Origin: Halarcobacter mediterraneus
Lineage (GTDB): Bacteria > Campylobacterota > Campylobacteria > Campylobacterales > Arcobacteraceae
Length of the DNA: 64,000 bases
Direction: 5' to 3'
Assembly: GCF_004116625.1 (NCBI RefSeq)
Contig: NZ_NXIE01000003.1
Span: 248,001-312,000, forward strand
How positions within the stretch are numbered: position 1 is the first letter of the stretch; each line of letters opens with the position of its first letter. The notes below the pieces were generated by a model that saw nothing but the letters and a program-made list of their open reading frames with translations, had not been told where the DNA came from and made no database searches. Shown piece after piece: positions 18,662-26,120 of this stretch. The translations under genes and the position numbers were made by a program.

Positions 18662-19351
18662 TTAAAAGACTCTTTTACTTAATAAGTGAGTTAAGGGTTC
18701 TTTTAAAAGTTTTTTTGCTTCTTTAAAATCTATTTCATTCTCTTTACAAAGCTTTTTTAGAAGTGATGATAGGTTTTGTTTTTTATTTAAGTTTTTTAGT
18801 AAATAGTAGATTATAGGGTTTATTTCTCTATAAATAACATCATTTGTCTCAAAATCATAATAAATCACTAAATAGTTTTCTCTTTTTCTTTCACACTCTT
18901 TATTTATCAAATCATATTTGAATTTTTTAATTCTTGCACTTTGACTTAATTTATAACTATTTTTATAAGAGAATTTCTTTTGTTTCTTCTCTTTATACTC
19001 TTTCATATAAAGTTCTATTTCTATCCAATCATAAAATAAAAGTTCATAAATATATTTTTTATCATGGAAGAATTTATTCTTTTTTACAAACTTTCGATAG
19101 TCATTTGGTATTTGCCATACAAAAGGTGTTTCAGGAGTATCTTTCATAAAAGCTTTTATTGTTTTTTCTAAATCTTTTTCATCAATTAGTTCAATATAAA
19201 GAGGAAAACTATTTTGTATAACTTCATAATATCTTTGATATACAAGTTTTTGATAAACAGCAACTGCTGAATTAGCAACTTCTTCATTTTGAGATAATAA
19301 ATTATCAAAAAATCTCTGTTCAATATCTTTTTCTAAAATTTTTTCAGACAT
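18662..19351 (-). CDS. hvfC: DUF2063 protein, HvfC-type partner of the MNIO enzyme
   Basis: A 229-residue cytoplasmic protein. The N-terminal DUF2063 region (about 5-110: AVYQKLVYQRYYEVIQNSFP, then ETPFVWQIPNDYRKFV) is followed by a charged region and a winged-helix-like C-terminus (about 165-229: INPIIYYLLKNLNKKQNLSSLL). In HvfABC/bufferin systems the DUF2063 protein binds the precursor peptide and is needed for modification by the DUF692 enzyme. Its start overlaps the stop of the MNIO gene by 8 bases (ATGTCTGA), which supports a working pair. The C-terminal domain is basic, but DNA binding is not implied. Confidence 0.87.
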   Translation of the reverse strand: MSEKILEKDIEQRFFDNLLSQNEEVANSAVAVYQKLVYQRYYEVIQNSFPLYIELIDEKDLEKTIKAFMKDTPETPFVWQIPNDYRKFVKKNKFFHDKKYIYELLFYDWIEIELYMKEYKEKKQKKFSYKNSYKLSQSARIKKFKYDLINKECERKRENYLVIYYDFETNDVIYREINPIIYYLLKNLNKKQNLSSLLKKLCKENEIDFKEAKKLLKEPLTHLLSKRVF

Positions 19352-20165
19352 TTTGAACTCTTTTTACTATATCACTCATTTGAATATATTCTTGCTCAAG
19401 TTCACTTAAAGGAGGAATATTATTATCCCTTTCTATCATAACAGGAGCTTGTATTTGTTTTAATGTATATTCTAAAAGTTTCCAGACTCCTGAACAAATA
19501 GGCATACCATGAGAATCAATTTTTAAACCTAATTCTTCATCACTATAATGCCCTGCCATATGCATATAAGCAACTTTGCTTTTATCTATTTCATCTATAA
19601 ATTTTCTTGCTTTAAAAGAGTGGTTTACAGAGTTTACAAAGACATTATTCACATCTAAAAGCATTTTTGCTCCAGATTTTTCTAAGACTTCATTTATAAA
19701 ATCAACTTCTCTCATCTCTGAATAAGGGACATAATAATATGTAGCATTTTCAAGTATCAAGTTTCTTTGAATAATATCCTCAACTTCTTTTACTCTATCA
19801 CTAATTATTTCAACCATTTTTTTAGTCATAGGCACAGGTAATAATTCATAAGATTGTTTTCCATGTAAAGAAGAGAAAGAAAGATGTTCAGAATAATATT
19901 CTATTTTATATCTATCTAAAAAGTTTTTTATCTGTTTGATGAACTTTTTATTTAGTCCATCAACAGAACCTATAGATAAAGATAAACCATGAGCAACGGT
20001 AGGTCTAGAAAAAACAGCTTCCTCAAAGGCTTTTTCATAGATTCTTGGCATATGCATCCAATTTTCAGGAGTGACTTCCCACCAATCTGGTTGAAAATCA
20101 CTTGAAGAGATATCTAATAAAAAATCACTTCTTAAACCTAAACCACAGCCTTTTAAATTTATCAT
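19344..20165 (-). CDS. hvfB: DUF692 multinuclear non-haem iron oxidase (MNIO), HvfB-type RiPP-modifying enzyme
   Basis: A 273-residue TIM-barrel enzyme. All expected metal-ligand blocks are present: TVAHGLSLSIG (His), YSEHLSF (Glu, His), ILENATYY (Glu), LLDVNNVFVN (Asp, Asn), MHMAGHY (His), KIDSHGMP (Asp, His) and MIERDNNIP (Glu). MNIO enzymes oxidise cysteine residues in peptide substrates; HvfB-type members make oxazolone-thioamide groups from cysteines in GKCG motifs, giving copper ligands. Here the gene follows directly (18 bases) a secreted peptide with four GKCG repeats and overlaps the DUF2063 gene. The exact product chemistry is inferred from the family. Confidence 0.93.
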   Translation of the reverse strand: MINLKGCGLGLRSDFLLDISSSDFQPDWWEVTPENWMHMPRIYEKAFEEAVFSRPTVAHGLSLSIGSVDGLNKKFIKQIKNFLDRYKIEYYSEHLSFSSLHGKQSYELLPVPMTKKMVEIISDRVKEVEDIIQRNLILENATYYYVPYSEMREVDFINEVLEKSGAKMLLDVNNVFVNSVNHSFKARKFIDEIDKSKVAYMHMAGHYSDEELGLKIDSHGMPICSGVWKLLEYTLKQIQAPVMIERDNNIPPLSELEQEYIQMSDIVKRVQNV

Positions 20166-20183
20166 TTAACTATCTTCACCATT

Positions 20184-20495
20184 TCATCCACATTTTCCAG
20201 CGCCACAAGAACCTTCAACTTTCTTTTTTGCTTTATCATTTGCACCGCATTTCCCAGCTCCACAAGAAGCTACAGATTTTTTACCTGCATTTCCTGACAT
20301 TTCACCTTTATTAGCTTTTTTCTTAGTATCGCCACCGCATTTTCCAGCTCCACAAGAACCTTTTTTTTCTACTTTTTTAGCTTCTCCACCACACTTTCCA
20401 GCACCACAAGAACCATTTCCTGCGTATGCACCTGTACTAGATAGTGCTGCCCCAAGTAAAACACCTGCTAATTTTATTTTTGTATTTTTTTTCAT
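20184..20495 (-). CDS. hvfA: Secreted Cys-repeat precursor peptide (HvfA/bufferin-like RiPP)
   Basis: A 103-residue peptide. Residues 1-25 are a Sec-type signal peptide ending in AYA. The mature part is Gly/Lys-rich and carries four copies of a nine-residue unit: GSCGAGKCG at 28-36, 46-54 and 95-103, and ASCGAGKCG at 76-84. The last copy ends the protein. All eight cysteines lie in these units. Known HvfA peptides carry EGKCG; here the Glu is Ala in every copy. It has its own AAAAAAGGAT ribosome site and lies just upstream of the MNIO and DUF2063 genes. Expected role: a modified, copper-binding periplasmic peptide. Confidence 0.9.
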   Translation of the reverse strand: MKKNTKIKLAGVLLGAALSSTGAYAGNGSCGAGKCGGEAKKVEKKGSCGAGKCGGDTKKKANKGEMSGNAGKKSVASCGAGKCGANDKAKKKVEGSCGAGKCG

Positions 20496-20559
20496 TCATA
20501 TCCTTTTTTTGTATTTATATTCTATTTATTTACTTTTAAAATAATTTAAAAAAATCAAA

Positions 20560-21138
20560 CTATTTTTCTACTGCTGAAACCTCAATAATAAGTTTTACAT
20601 TCTCACTTACAGCAACTCCACCAAATTCTAAAGCTTTGTTCCATTTAAGTCCATAATCCATTCTATTTACTTCACCTTCTAAAGTGAAACCTACTCTATT
20701 ATTCCCTTTAAAATCTTTTACTGTTGCAATATCATCAACTTCTAGCTTAACTTCTTTTGTTACACCTCTCATTGTTAAATCGCCAGTCATTACTCCTTCA
20801 TCACCATCAGCCTTATAAGATTTCATTTTAAAAGTGATTTCAGGGAATTTATCTGCTGCAAAAAAGTCATCACTTCTTAGGTGATTATCTCTTTTTTCAA
20901 TTCCTGTATTAATTGATGTTGCTTTTATTGTTGCTTCTAAAGCATTAAAAGTCTTATTTTTATAATCAAAATCTATTTTTGCATCATAATCACTAAACTT
21001 TCCTTTTACATTTGTAATCATTAAATGCTTTACAGAAAAACCTACATCTGAGTGCCCTTTGTCTATTGAATGTGGTGTTGCATTTGCTAAGCCAACTGAA
21101 AGTAGTCCTGCTGCAAATAGTTTTAATAAAGTTTTCAT
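20560..21138 (-). CDS. YceI-family periplasmic protein
   Basis: A 192-residue protein with a signal peptide (1-20, cleavage near GLANA-TP) and a complete YceI lipocalin-like barrel: HSIDKGHSDVGFSVKHLMI, the NTGIEKRDNHLRSDDFFAADKFPEI block and the GDLTMRGVTKEVKL strand. Characterised YceI proteins bind long isoprenoids such as polyprenyl quinones in the periplasm. It is the first gene of the minus-strand run leading into hvfA-hvfB-hvfC (64-bp gap) and faces the two-component system. Its link to the peptide system is by position and probable shared regulation only. Confidence 0.92.
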   Translation of the reverse strand: MKTLLKLFAAGLLSVGLANATPHSIDKGHSDVGFSVKHLMITNVKGKFSDYDAKIDFDYKNKTFNALEATIKATSINTGIEKRDNHLRSDDFFAADKFPEITFKMKSYKADGDEGVMTGDLTMRGVTKEVKLEVDDIATVKDFKGNNRVGFTLEGEVNRMDYGLKWNKALEFGGVAVSENVKLIIEVSAVEK

Positions 21139-21182
21139 TCTTTACTCCTTTTTTTTGTGATATTAAAATTTTAATAAAGTTT

Positions 21183-21212
21183 TGTAAAGTTATTGTGTAG
21201 AACCTGTGTAGA
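21183..21212. promoter_or_regulatory. Three 11-bp-phased direct repeats (candidate OmpR-type regulator site)
   Basis: TGTAAAGT at 21183, TGTGTAGA at 21194 and TGTGTAGA at 21205 start exactly 11 bp apart. Winged-helix OmpR-family regulators bind head-to-tail repeats with this spacing. The site lies between yceI and the regulator gene, about 45-75 bp from the yceI start and 34-63 bp from the regulator start. It could serve both promoters. Confidence 0.65.
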
Positions 21213-21232
21213 TTTATTTTTTTATTCTATGT

Positions 21233-21238
21233 TATACT
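21233..21238 (+). promoter_or_regulatory. -10-like element just upstream of the response regulator start
   Basis: TATACT lies only 7 bases before the ATG at 21246, after an AT-rich stretch. If used, transcription would begin at or next to the start codon, giving a leaderless mRNA; there is no Shine-Dalgarno sequence in the gap. Confidence 0.45.
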
Positions 21239-21245
21239 TCAATTT

Positions 21246-21905
21246 ATGAAAATACTACTACTTGAAGATGATTTAATACTAAATGAAATAATTGAAGAAT
21301 TTTTAGAAGGTCTAGGTTATACTGTAACTTGTGTTTATGATGGGATGAAAGCAAGTGAGACTATATATGATGAACAATTTGACTTACTAATTTTAGACGT
21401 AAATGTTCCAACAATAACTGGTTTTGACTTTTTAAAAAGTTTAAGAGAAGAATCAATTACCACACCTGCAATTTTTATAACATCATTAAACTCTATTGAA
21501 GATATAGAAGAAGGTTTTAATGCAGGGGCTGATGATTATTTGAAAAAACCTTTTGAATTAAAAGAATTAGAATTAAGAATAAACAATATAAAAAGGCTAC
21601 TTCATTTAGATACAGATGAACTAGCTATTGATGAAAAAATTAAATTTAACACTAAATTAAATTATATTAACTATGAAGGAATAAAAACAAAACTTCCATT
21701 AAAAGAAGCACAAGTTTTAAAGTACCTTTTAAAAAATACAAATAGGTGTGTTTCGCAAGATGAATTATCTTCGAATATCTGGTCATATGAGTCAGCACCA
21801 ACTTCTTCTACGATAAGAACTTATATAAAAAATATAAGAAAAATAGTAGGAGAAGATTATATAGAAACAATAAAAGGAGTAGGTTATAGATTTAACAAGA
21901 AATGA
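21246..21905 (+). CDS. OmpR/PhoB-family response regulator
   Basis: A 219-residue regulator. The receiver domain (1-115) has the acidic pair E7-D8-D9, the phosphorylation site D51 (LILDVNVP), the T78-S79 switch region and K100 (DDYLKKPFEL). The winged-helix DNA-binding domain (about 125-219) ends with the usual TIRTYIKNIRKIVGEDYIETIKGVGYRF pattern. It overlaps the following histidine kinase gene and is divergent from yceI-hvfABC. Together with the phased repeats in the gap this suggests that it controls that operon and itself; the signal is unknown. Confidence 0.93.
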   Translation: MKILLLEDDLILNEIIEEFLEGLGYTVTCVYDGMKASETIYDEQFDLLILDVNVPTITGFDFLKSLREESITTPAIFITSLNSIEDIEEGFNAGADDYLKKPFELKELELRINNIKRLLHLDTDELAIDEKIKFNTKLNYINYEGIKTKLPLKEAQVLKYLLKNTNRCVSQDELSSNIWSYESAPTSSTIRTYIKNIRKIVGEDYIETIKGVGYRFNKK

Positions 21906-23058
21906 GAGAATCACTTTTCTTAGATTTTTAGGACTTTATTTAGGTTCTTCTTTTATTCTTCTTACTATAATTTTTTGGCAGTTTTATAAAATTGAATATA
22001 AACTTTATTATGACTTAGTTTCTTCAAATATGCAAAATATTGCTTCTAAGATTTCAGCAAATATTATATATGCAGATATGTCTGGTTTATCTATTGATAC
22101 TTCCAAAATATCTGATAGTATTCAATATAAATATGCTTTATATGACATAAATCATAATAAAATTGCAGGGAACATTCAAGAAGAGGTAAATACAAAAGAA
22201 CCTATTCAAAGGATAAAAGGTAGTTACATCTTAGTAGATAGTACTCCAAAAGGTCACCTTGGCGTATACCACATTGCCATTCAAGAAAATAGTTTCATAA
22301 AGATTAGAAAAGAATTACTTGAAGATATTGTTTTTTATTTTGTTTTAATTTTTTCTCTCTTAAGTTTAATAGGATACTACTTAGCAAATTTGTTTATTAA
22401 CCCAATTATCAATGAAAGAAGAAAGTTAAATACTTTTATAAAAGATACAACCCATGAATTAAATACTCCTATTACTGCTATTTTAATGTCTACAGGAAAA
22501 GGAGCACCTTTGACAGAAAAAAATATGCAAAGAATAAATTTAAGTGCAAAAAGAATTTCAGAAATATACAAAGACTTAGTTTATTTATTTTTACAAGATA
22601 ATAAAAAGATTCACGAACCTAGAAATATATCTTTAGATGAAGTTATAAATGAACAACTTGAATACTTCCAAGCTTTTGCAAATAAAAAGAAACTAACTAT
22701 TAATTCAGAATTAGAGAAAACTATTTATAAAATAGATAAAGAGAGTTTTATTCGTATGTTCAATAATGTTGTTTCAAATGCTATCAAATATAATAAAATA
22801 AATGGAACTATTTCTGTAGAACTAAAAGACTATATTTTAACAGTGAAAGATACAGGTATTGGAATAAAAAAAGATAGATTAAAAGATATTTTTAAAAGAT
22901 ACTATAGAGCAACAAAAGAACAAGGTGGTTTTGGGGTAGGATTAAGTATTGTTTATCATATTTGTAAAACATACGGAATAAAAATTAATGTAGAATCTAA
23001 AGAAGGAGAAGGAACAAGTTTCACTTTTAAACTAAAGAAAAAAGAAGATAAATCTTAA
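21886..23058 (+). CDS. Membrane sensor histidine kinase with no canonical start codon
   Basis: The coherent kinase frame opens after a stop at 21880 and reads IDLTRNERITFLRFLGLYLG. The first in-frame ATG (22030) would delete the first membrane helix, so I place the start at the ATA of 21886, 6 bases after an AGGAG. That position is an inference. Helix 1 is about residues 12-35, a periplasmic loop of about 100 residues follows, and helix 2 is near 150-172. The HisKA motif is TTHELNTPITA (His phosphosite) and the ATPase boxes are NNVVSNAIKYN, VKDTGIGI and GGFGVGLSIVYHI. It overlaps the regulator gene by 20 bases and is its natural partner. Confidence 0.82.
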   Translation: MDLTRNERITFLRFLGLYLGSSFILLTIIFWQFYKIEYKLYYDLVSSNMQNIASKISANIIYADMSGLSIDTSKISDSIQYKYALYDINHNKIAGNIQEEVNTKEPIQRIKGSYILVDSTPKGHLGVYHIAIQENSFIKIRKELLEDIVFYFVLIFSLLSLIGYYLANLFINPIINERRKLNTFIKDTTHELNTPITAILMSTGKGAPLTEKNMQRINLSAKRISEIYKDLVYLFLQDNKKIHEPRNISLDEVINEQLEYFQAFANKKKLTINSELEKTIYKIDKESFIRMFNNVVSNAIKYNKINGTISVELKDYILTVKDTGIGIKKDRLKDIFKRYYRATKEQGGFGVGLSIVYHICKTYGIKINVESKEGEGTSFTFKLKKKEDKS

Positions 23059-23174
23059 GAATATAACTTTAAAATTAAATAATAATTTATAGAAATAAGT
23101 AATTTATGGATATGTTTCAAATACTTTTGATTAAAAATAAGATAAAATAACTAAATTTTCCACAAAGATAGAGT

Positions 23175-23909
23175 ATGAGTCCAGGTAAAAAAATATTTTT
23201 TTTAATTTTATTTCTTATATTACTAATTATTTTATGTGTAACTACTCATTTAGACTCCTTACACAAGAAAGTATATCCTGAAGCTTTTGAAGAACCTATT
23301 ACAACAACACCTATGCTAAAGGAAGAGAGTATTCAAAAGAAAGAAGAAATAGTCCCACCTTTAGAGAAAGATAAAAGTCTTGCAGTTAAAGAAAAACCTA
23401 AAAAAGAAGAGATAAAAATACAAAAAGAAGAAAAAGAAAATACTATTTTTATTGAAAAACCTGATACTCCTTTAATAACTACAGATAAGAGATATAAAAG
23501 AACAAGAGCAGAAAAACCTATTGAAGAGATGTCTCTTGATAGTCAACTACTACAAATAAGAATCAGAGACTATGTTACAAAATATCCTGTTGTTTTTAAA
23601 AAATCTAGTAATGAACTTACACAAAAAGGCTTAACAACTATAAGTACAGTTGTTAAAATCTTAAATAACTATCCAAATATTAAAATAGAAGTTGCAGGAC
23701 ATACTGATGCAGCTGGTTCTAAAAAATATAATTATAATGTATCTGTAAATAGAGCAGTTGAAGTAAAAAAACAAATGATTGAATATGGCTTTGATAAAAA
23801 CAGAGTAAAAGCAAGAGGATATGGAGAATATATTCCCCTTGTAGAAAACTCTCCAAGTGGATATTCAAAAGTAAATAGAAGAGTTGAGTTCAATATAGTA
23901 GAGGAATAA
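23175..23909 (+). CDS. Inner-membrane-anchored OmpA-family protein
   Basis: A 244-residue protein. Residues 5-25 form a single membrane helix, 35-115 a Lys/Glu/Pro-rich spacer, and about 120-244 an OmpA-like peptidoglycan-binding domain (IEVAGHTDAAGSKKYNYNVS, NRAVEVKKQMIEYGFDKNRV, ARGYGEYIP, NRRVEFNI). The helix lacks a clear cleavage site, so the protein is likely held in the inner membrane and reaches peptidoglycan, as in MotB-like or Pal-like proteins. It is followed after 3 bases by a small membrane HhH protein, forming a two-gene unit. Confidence 0.85.
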   Translation: MSPGKKIFFLILFLILLIILCVTTHLDSLHKKVYPEAFEEPITTTPMLKEESIQKKEEIVPPLEKDKSLAVKEKPKKEEIKIQKEEKENTIFIEKPDTPLITTDKRYKRTRAEKPIEEMSLDSQLLQIRIRDYVTKYPVVFKKSSNELTQKGLTTISTVVKILNNYPNIKIEVAGHTDAAGSKKYNYNVSVNRAVEVKKQMIEYGFDKNRVKARGYGEYIPLVENSPSGYSKVNRRVEFNIVEE

Positions 23910-23912
23910 AAA

Positions 23913-24326
23913 GTGGTAGAAATAGCATCTCAAATAGTTTTATGCTTAATAATAGCAGCTGTAATAGGATTTTTTATTGGTTTTATTGCAGGGAAAATGG
24001 TAGGAGAAAAAAATCAAAGTACTATTTATAGTGCAAATACTGTCTCAAATGTTGGAGCTCAAAGTAATATTTACAATAAGCCCATAATTAGAAGTGCTCC
24101 AAGACCCATGGGAAAAGACTCCCTACAGCAAATTGAAGGTATTGATAAGAATATAGAAGTAAAACTAAATGAACTTGGTATCTTTCATTTTGATCAAATC
24201 TCAGAATGGTCAGAAAAAAACTGTAAATGGGTTGAAGAGTATTTAAAACTTGAAGAGAATCAAATTTCTAATGATAACTGGTTAATAGAAGCAAAAAATC
24301 TATCAAGAAACCCAAAAATTAGATGA
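23913..24326 (+). CDS. Small membrane protein with helix-hairpin-helix-like domain
   Basis: A 137-residue protein starting at GTG (23913). Residues 4-30 form a membrane helix with glycine spacing (IGFFIGFIAGKMVG). After a flexible linker, residues 68-135 (DSLQQIEGIDKNIEVKLNELGIFHFDQIS...NWLIEAKNLSR) match the H3TH/HhH-like domain often annotated as predicted 5' DNA nuclease or attached to NADH dehydrogenase subunit E. No catalytic residues are recognisable. It is 3 bases after the OmpA-like gene. Function unknown. Confidence 0.75.
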   Translation: MVEIASQIVLCLIIAAVIGFFIGFIAGKMVGEKNQSTIYSANTVSNVGAQSNIYNKPIIRSAPRPMGKDSLQQIEGIDKNIEVKLNELGIFHFDQISEWSEKNCKWVEEYLKLEENQISNDNWLIEAKNLSRNPKIR

Positions 24327-24348
24327 TGAATTAATCTTCATCATCTAA
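24319..24348. terminator. Bidirectional hairpin between convergent genes
   Basis: Perfect 12-bp stem (TTAGATGATGAA / TTCATCATCTAA) with a 6-base loop. It covers the stop of the HhH gene and the acidic C-terminal codons of the convergent small gene. Confidence 0.7.
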
Positions 24349-24534
24349 GTCATAATTATATATATCGTCATAATCATCATAATCTACAGTGAAAATCTTT
24401 TGATACCCTAACTTTTGTAACTCAATATCAACATTTTCCTCTGATAGTCTATTTTTTACTTTTTCCATAATTAAGTCAATATGCTCTTCTTTAACATCAT
24501 TTGCTCTTAACTCATAAATAAATGACTCTAACAC
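24331..24534 (-). CDS. Small acidic protein of unknown function
   Basis: A 67-residue cytoplasmic protein. The N-terminal 35 residues look helical (LESFIYELRANDVKEEHIDLIMEKVKNRL) and the tail is extremely acidic and tyrosine-rich (residues 51-67, repeated DYDD/DDIYNYD). Its stop is covered by a strong hairpin and its start lies 2 bases after the preceding 75-residue gene, so the two are cotranscribed. No family recognised. Confidence 0.65.
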   Translation of the reverse strand: MLESFIYELRANDVKEEHIDLIMEKVKNRLSEENVDIELQKLGYQKIFTVDYDDYDDIYNYDLDDED

Positions 24535-24536
24535 TT

Positions 24537-24764
24537 TTATTTCCTTGAAATTAAAATATCCGCTAAGGTTACCACATCTTTTAAAGTAAGCCTTGCTGTT
24601 CTTGAGACTACATCTTCCAATGTTAAGTTATTTTCTAAAATTAGATTAATAGCTCCCATATAATCCCTTCTTAGCTTTATACAACTTGCTATATCATAAA
24701 TAGTTTTCATAATAGGGTTTTCTAGTTCATAATTGCCAATAAAAATATCATAATAGTTTGCCAA
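24537..24764 (-). CDS. Small helical protein of unknown function
   Basis: A 75-residue protein, all-helical by composition (SCIKLRRDYMGAINLILENN; LTLKDVVTLADILISRK), without signal or membrane segment. It follows the NTF2-like gene by 34 bases and precedes the acidic small protein by 2 bases. No family recognised. Tight packing on the same strand supports it as a real gene. Confidence 0.65.
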   Translation of the reverse strand: MANYYDIFIGNYELENPIMKTIYDIASCIKLRRDYMGAINLILENNLTLEDVVSRTARLTLKDVVTLADILISRK

Positions 24765-24798
24765 TATATTTCCTTATAATAAACAATCTACTATAAAT

Positions 24799-25206
24799 CT
24801 ATTTTTGCAACTGTTTATATAAGGTTGCTAAATCACCAAGAACCCAAATATCAACTATTTTGTTATCTTTAAATTTAAAAAAAGAAGCCCCATTATATTT
24901 GATTCTATTATTAGTAGCTTCAAATTCAAAAAGTTTTCCTTTATGAGTTCCATTATAAACTGCTCTTACTGCTATTTTTGAGTCTTCTTCTATCATTACT
25001 TCTATTCCATGATAAAGATTAGGAATTCCAGTTATAACTTTATCCATATACTCTTCAAACTCTTTTTTACCTTTTGTTTGAATGTTCAAAGAACCATGAA
25101 ACTCTATTTCATCATCAAAAAGAATATCAATATACTCTTTATTATGTTTATTCCAAAGTTCTTCATAGTACTCTTTTACCATTGTTTTATAAGATTTTAT
25201 TTTCAC
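24799..25206 (-). CDS. NTF2/SnoaL-like family protein
   Basis: A 135-residue cytoplasmic protein with the cone-shaped NTF2-like fold: an N-terminal helix (MVKEYYEELWNKHNKEYIDILFDDEIEFHG), the GKKEFEEYMDKVITGIPNLYHGIEVMIEEDSKIAVRAVYNGTHKG core and the closing FFKFKDNKIVDIWVLGD strand. Such proteins are polyketide-cyclase-like or small-ligand binders with varied roles; no specific function is implied. It begins 8 bases after rimK. Confidence 0.85.
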   Translation of the reverse strand: MKIKSYKTMVKEYYEELWNKHNKEYIDILFDDEIEFHGSLNIQTKGKKEFEEYMDKVITGIPNLYHGIEVMIEEDSKIAVRAVYNGTHKGKLFEFEATNNRIKYNGASFFKFKDNKIVDIWVLGDLATLYKQLQK

Positions 25207-25214
25207 CTTTTTAC

Positions 25215-26120
25215 CTATAAATTATTCTTACTTTTTTTATTTTCAATTGTTGAATTGTTTTCTATATATTCAATAATCAAAGATGCAATATCAACTTTTG
25301 AAGCAGTTTCAATTCCTTCTAAGCCTGGAGAAGAGTTAACTTCTATTACAACCGGACCTTTTTGTGTTCTTAGGATATCAACTCCTGCAACACTTAATCC
25401 AAGAACTTTTGCTGCTTGTATTGCTAATCCTTTCTCTTGATTTGAAATTTCAACTAAACTTGCAGTTCCTCCTCTATGTAAATTTGACCTAAACTCTCCA
25501 TCAGGGGCTTGTCTTTTTATTGAAGCTACAACCTTGTCTTCAATTACAAAGCATCTAATATCAGCTCCTTGTGCTTCTTTTACATATTCTTGAACTAAGA
25601 TATTTGCTTTTAATTCCATAAAAGCTCCAAGAACACTCTCTGCTGCTTTATTTGTTTCTGCTAGAACTACCCCTAAACCTTGAGTTCCTTCTAATAGTTT
25701 TACAACTAAAGGTGCTCCGCCTACCATTTGAATTAAATCTTTTATATCATCAGCAGAACTTGCAAAGCCTGTAATAGGTAAAGCAATATTATGTCCTGCT
25801 AAAATTTGCATTGATCTTAATTTATCCCTTGATCTTGTTATTGCAATAGATTTATTTAGAGTATAAACGCCCATCATTTCAAATTGTCTTACAACACTAG
25901 TTCCATAAAATGTAACATCCGAACCAATTCTTGGGATAATAGCATCAAACTCATCTAATATTCTTCCCTTATAATGAATTTTAGGGTTATTTGATGTAAT
26001 ATTCATATAACAAGAAAGAGTATCAATTACCTCTACTCCATGCCCTCTTTGTTCACAAGCCTCTATTAATCTTTTTGTTGAATATAATTTTTCATTTCTT
26101 GATAATATCGCTATTTTCAT
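25215..26120 (-). CDS. rimK: RimK-family ATP-grasp glutamate ligase
   Basis: A 301-residue ATP-grasp ligase: N-terminal RimK domain with [20 protein letters not shown], then ATP-binding [15 protein letters not shown], the [18 protein letters not shown] segment and the Mg-binding [16 protein letters not shown]-terminus. In E. coli RimK adds glutamates to the C-terminus of ribosomal protein S6 and can make poly-alpha-glutamate. The start codon overlaps by one base the stop of an M42-like peptidase gene, so the two are coexpressed. Confidence 0.92.
   Translation of the reverse strand: MKIAILSRNEKLYSTKRLIEACEQRGHGVEVIDTLSCYMNITSNNPKIHYKGRILDEFDAIIPRIGSDVTFYGTSVVRQFEMMGVYTLNKSIAITRSRDKLRSMQILAGHNIALPITGFASSADDIKDLIQMVGGAPLVVKLLEGTQGLGVVLAETNKAAESVLGAFMELKANILVQEYVKEAQGADIRCFVIEDKVVASIKRQAPDGEFRSNLHRGGTASLVEISNQEKGLAIQAAKVLGLSVAGVDILRTQKGPVVIEVNSSPGLEGIETASKVDIASLIIEYIENNSTIENKKSKNNL

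Noticed and set aside
20102-20314. 70-codon plus-strand frame rich in His and Leu
   Set aside because: Antisense to hvfB/hvfA; its odd composition mirrors the Gly/Lys/Cys codons of the precursor gene.
21902-21931. ATG overlapping the regulator stop (ATGA) as start of the histidine kinase
   Set aside because: This ATG reads MRESLFLDF and then a stop; it is not in the frame of the kinase.
23320-23480. Lys/Glu-rich stretch in the OmpA-like protein as a repeat array
   Set aside because: It is low-complexity linker without a regular period.
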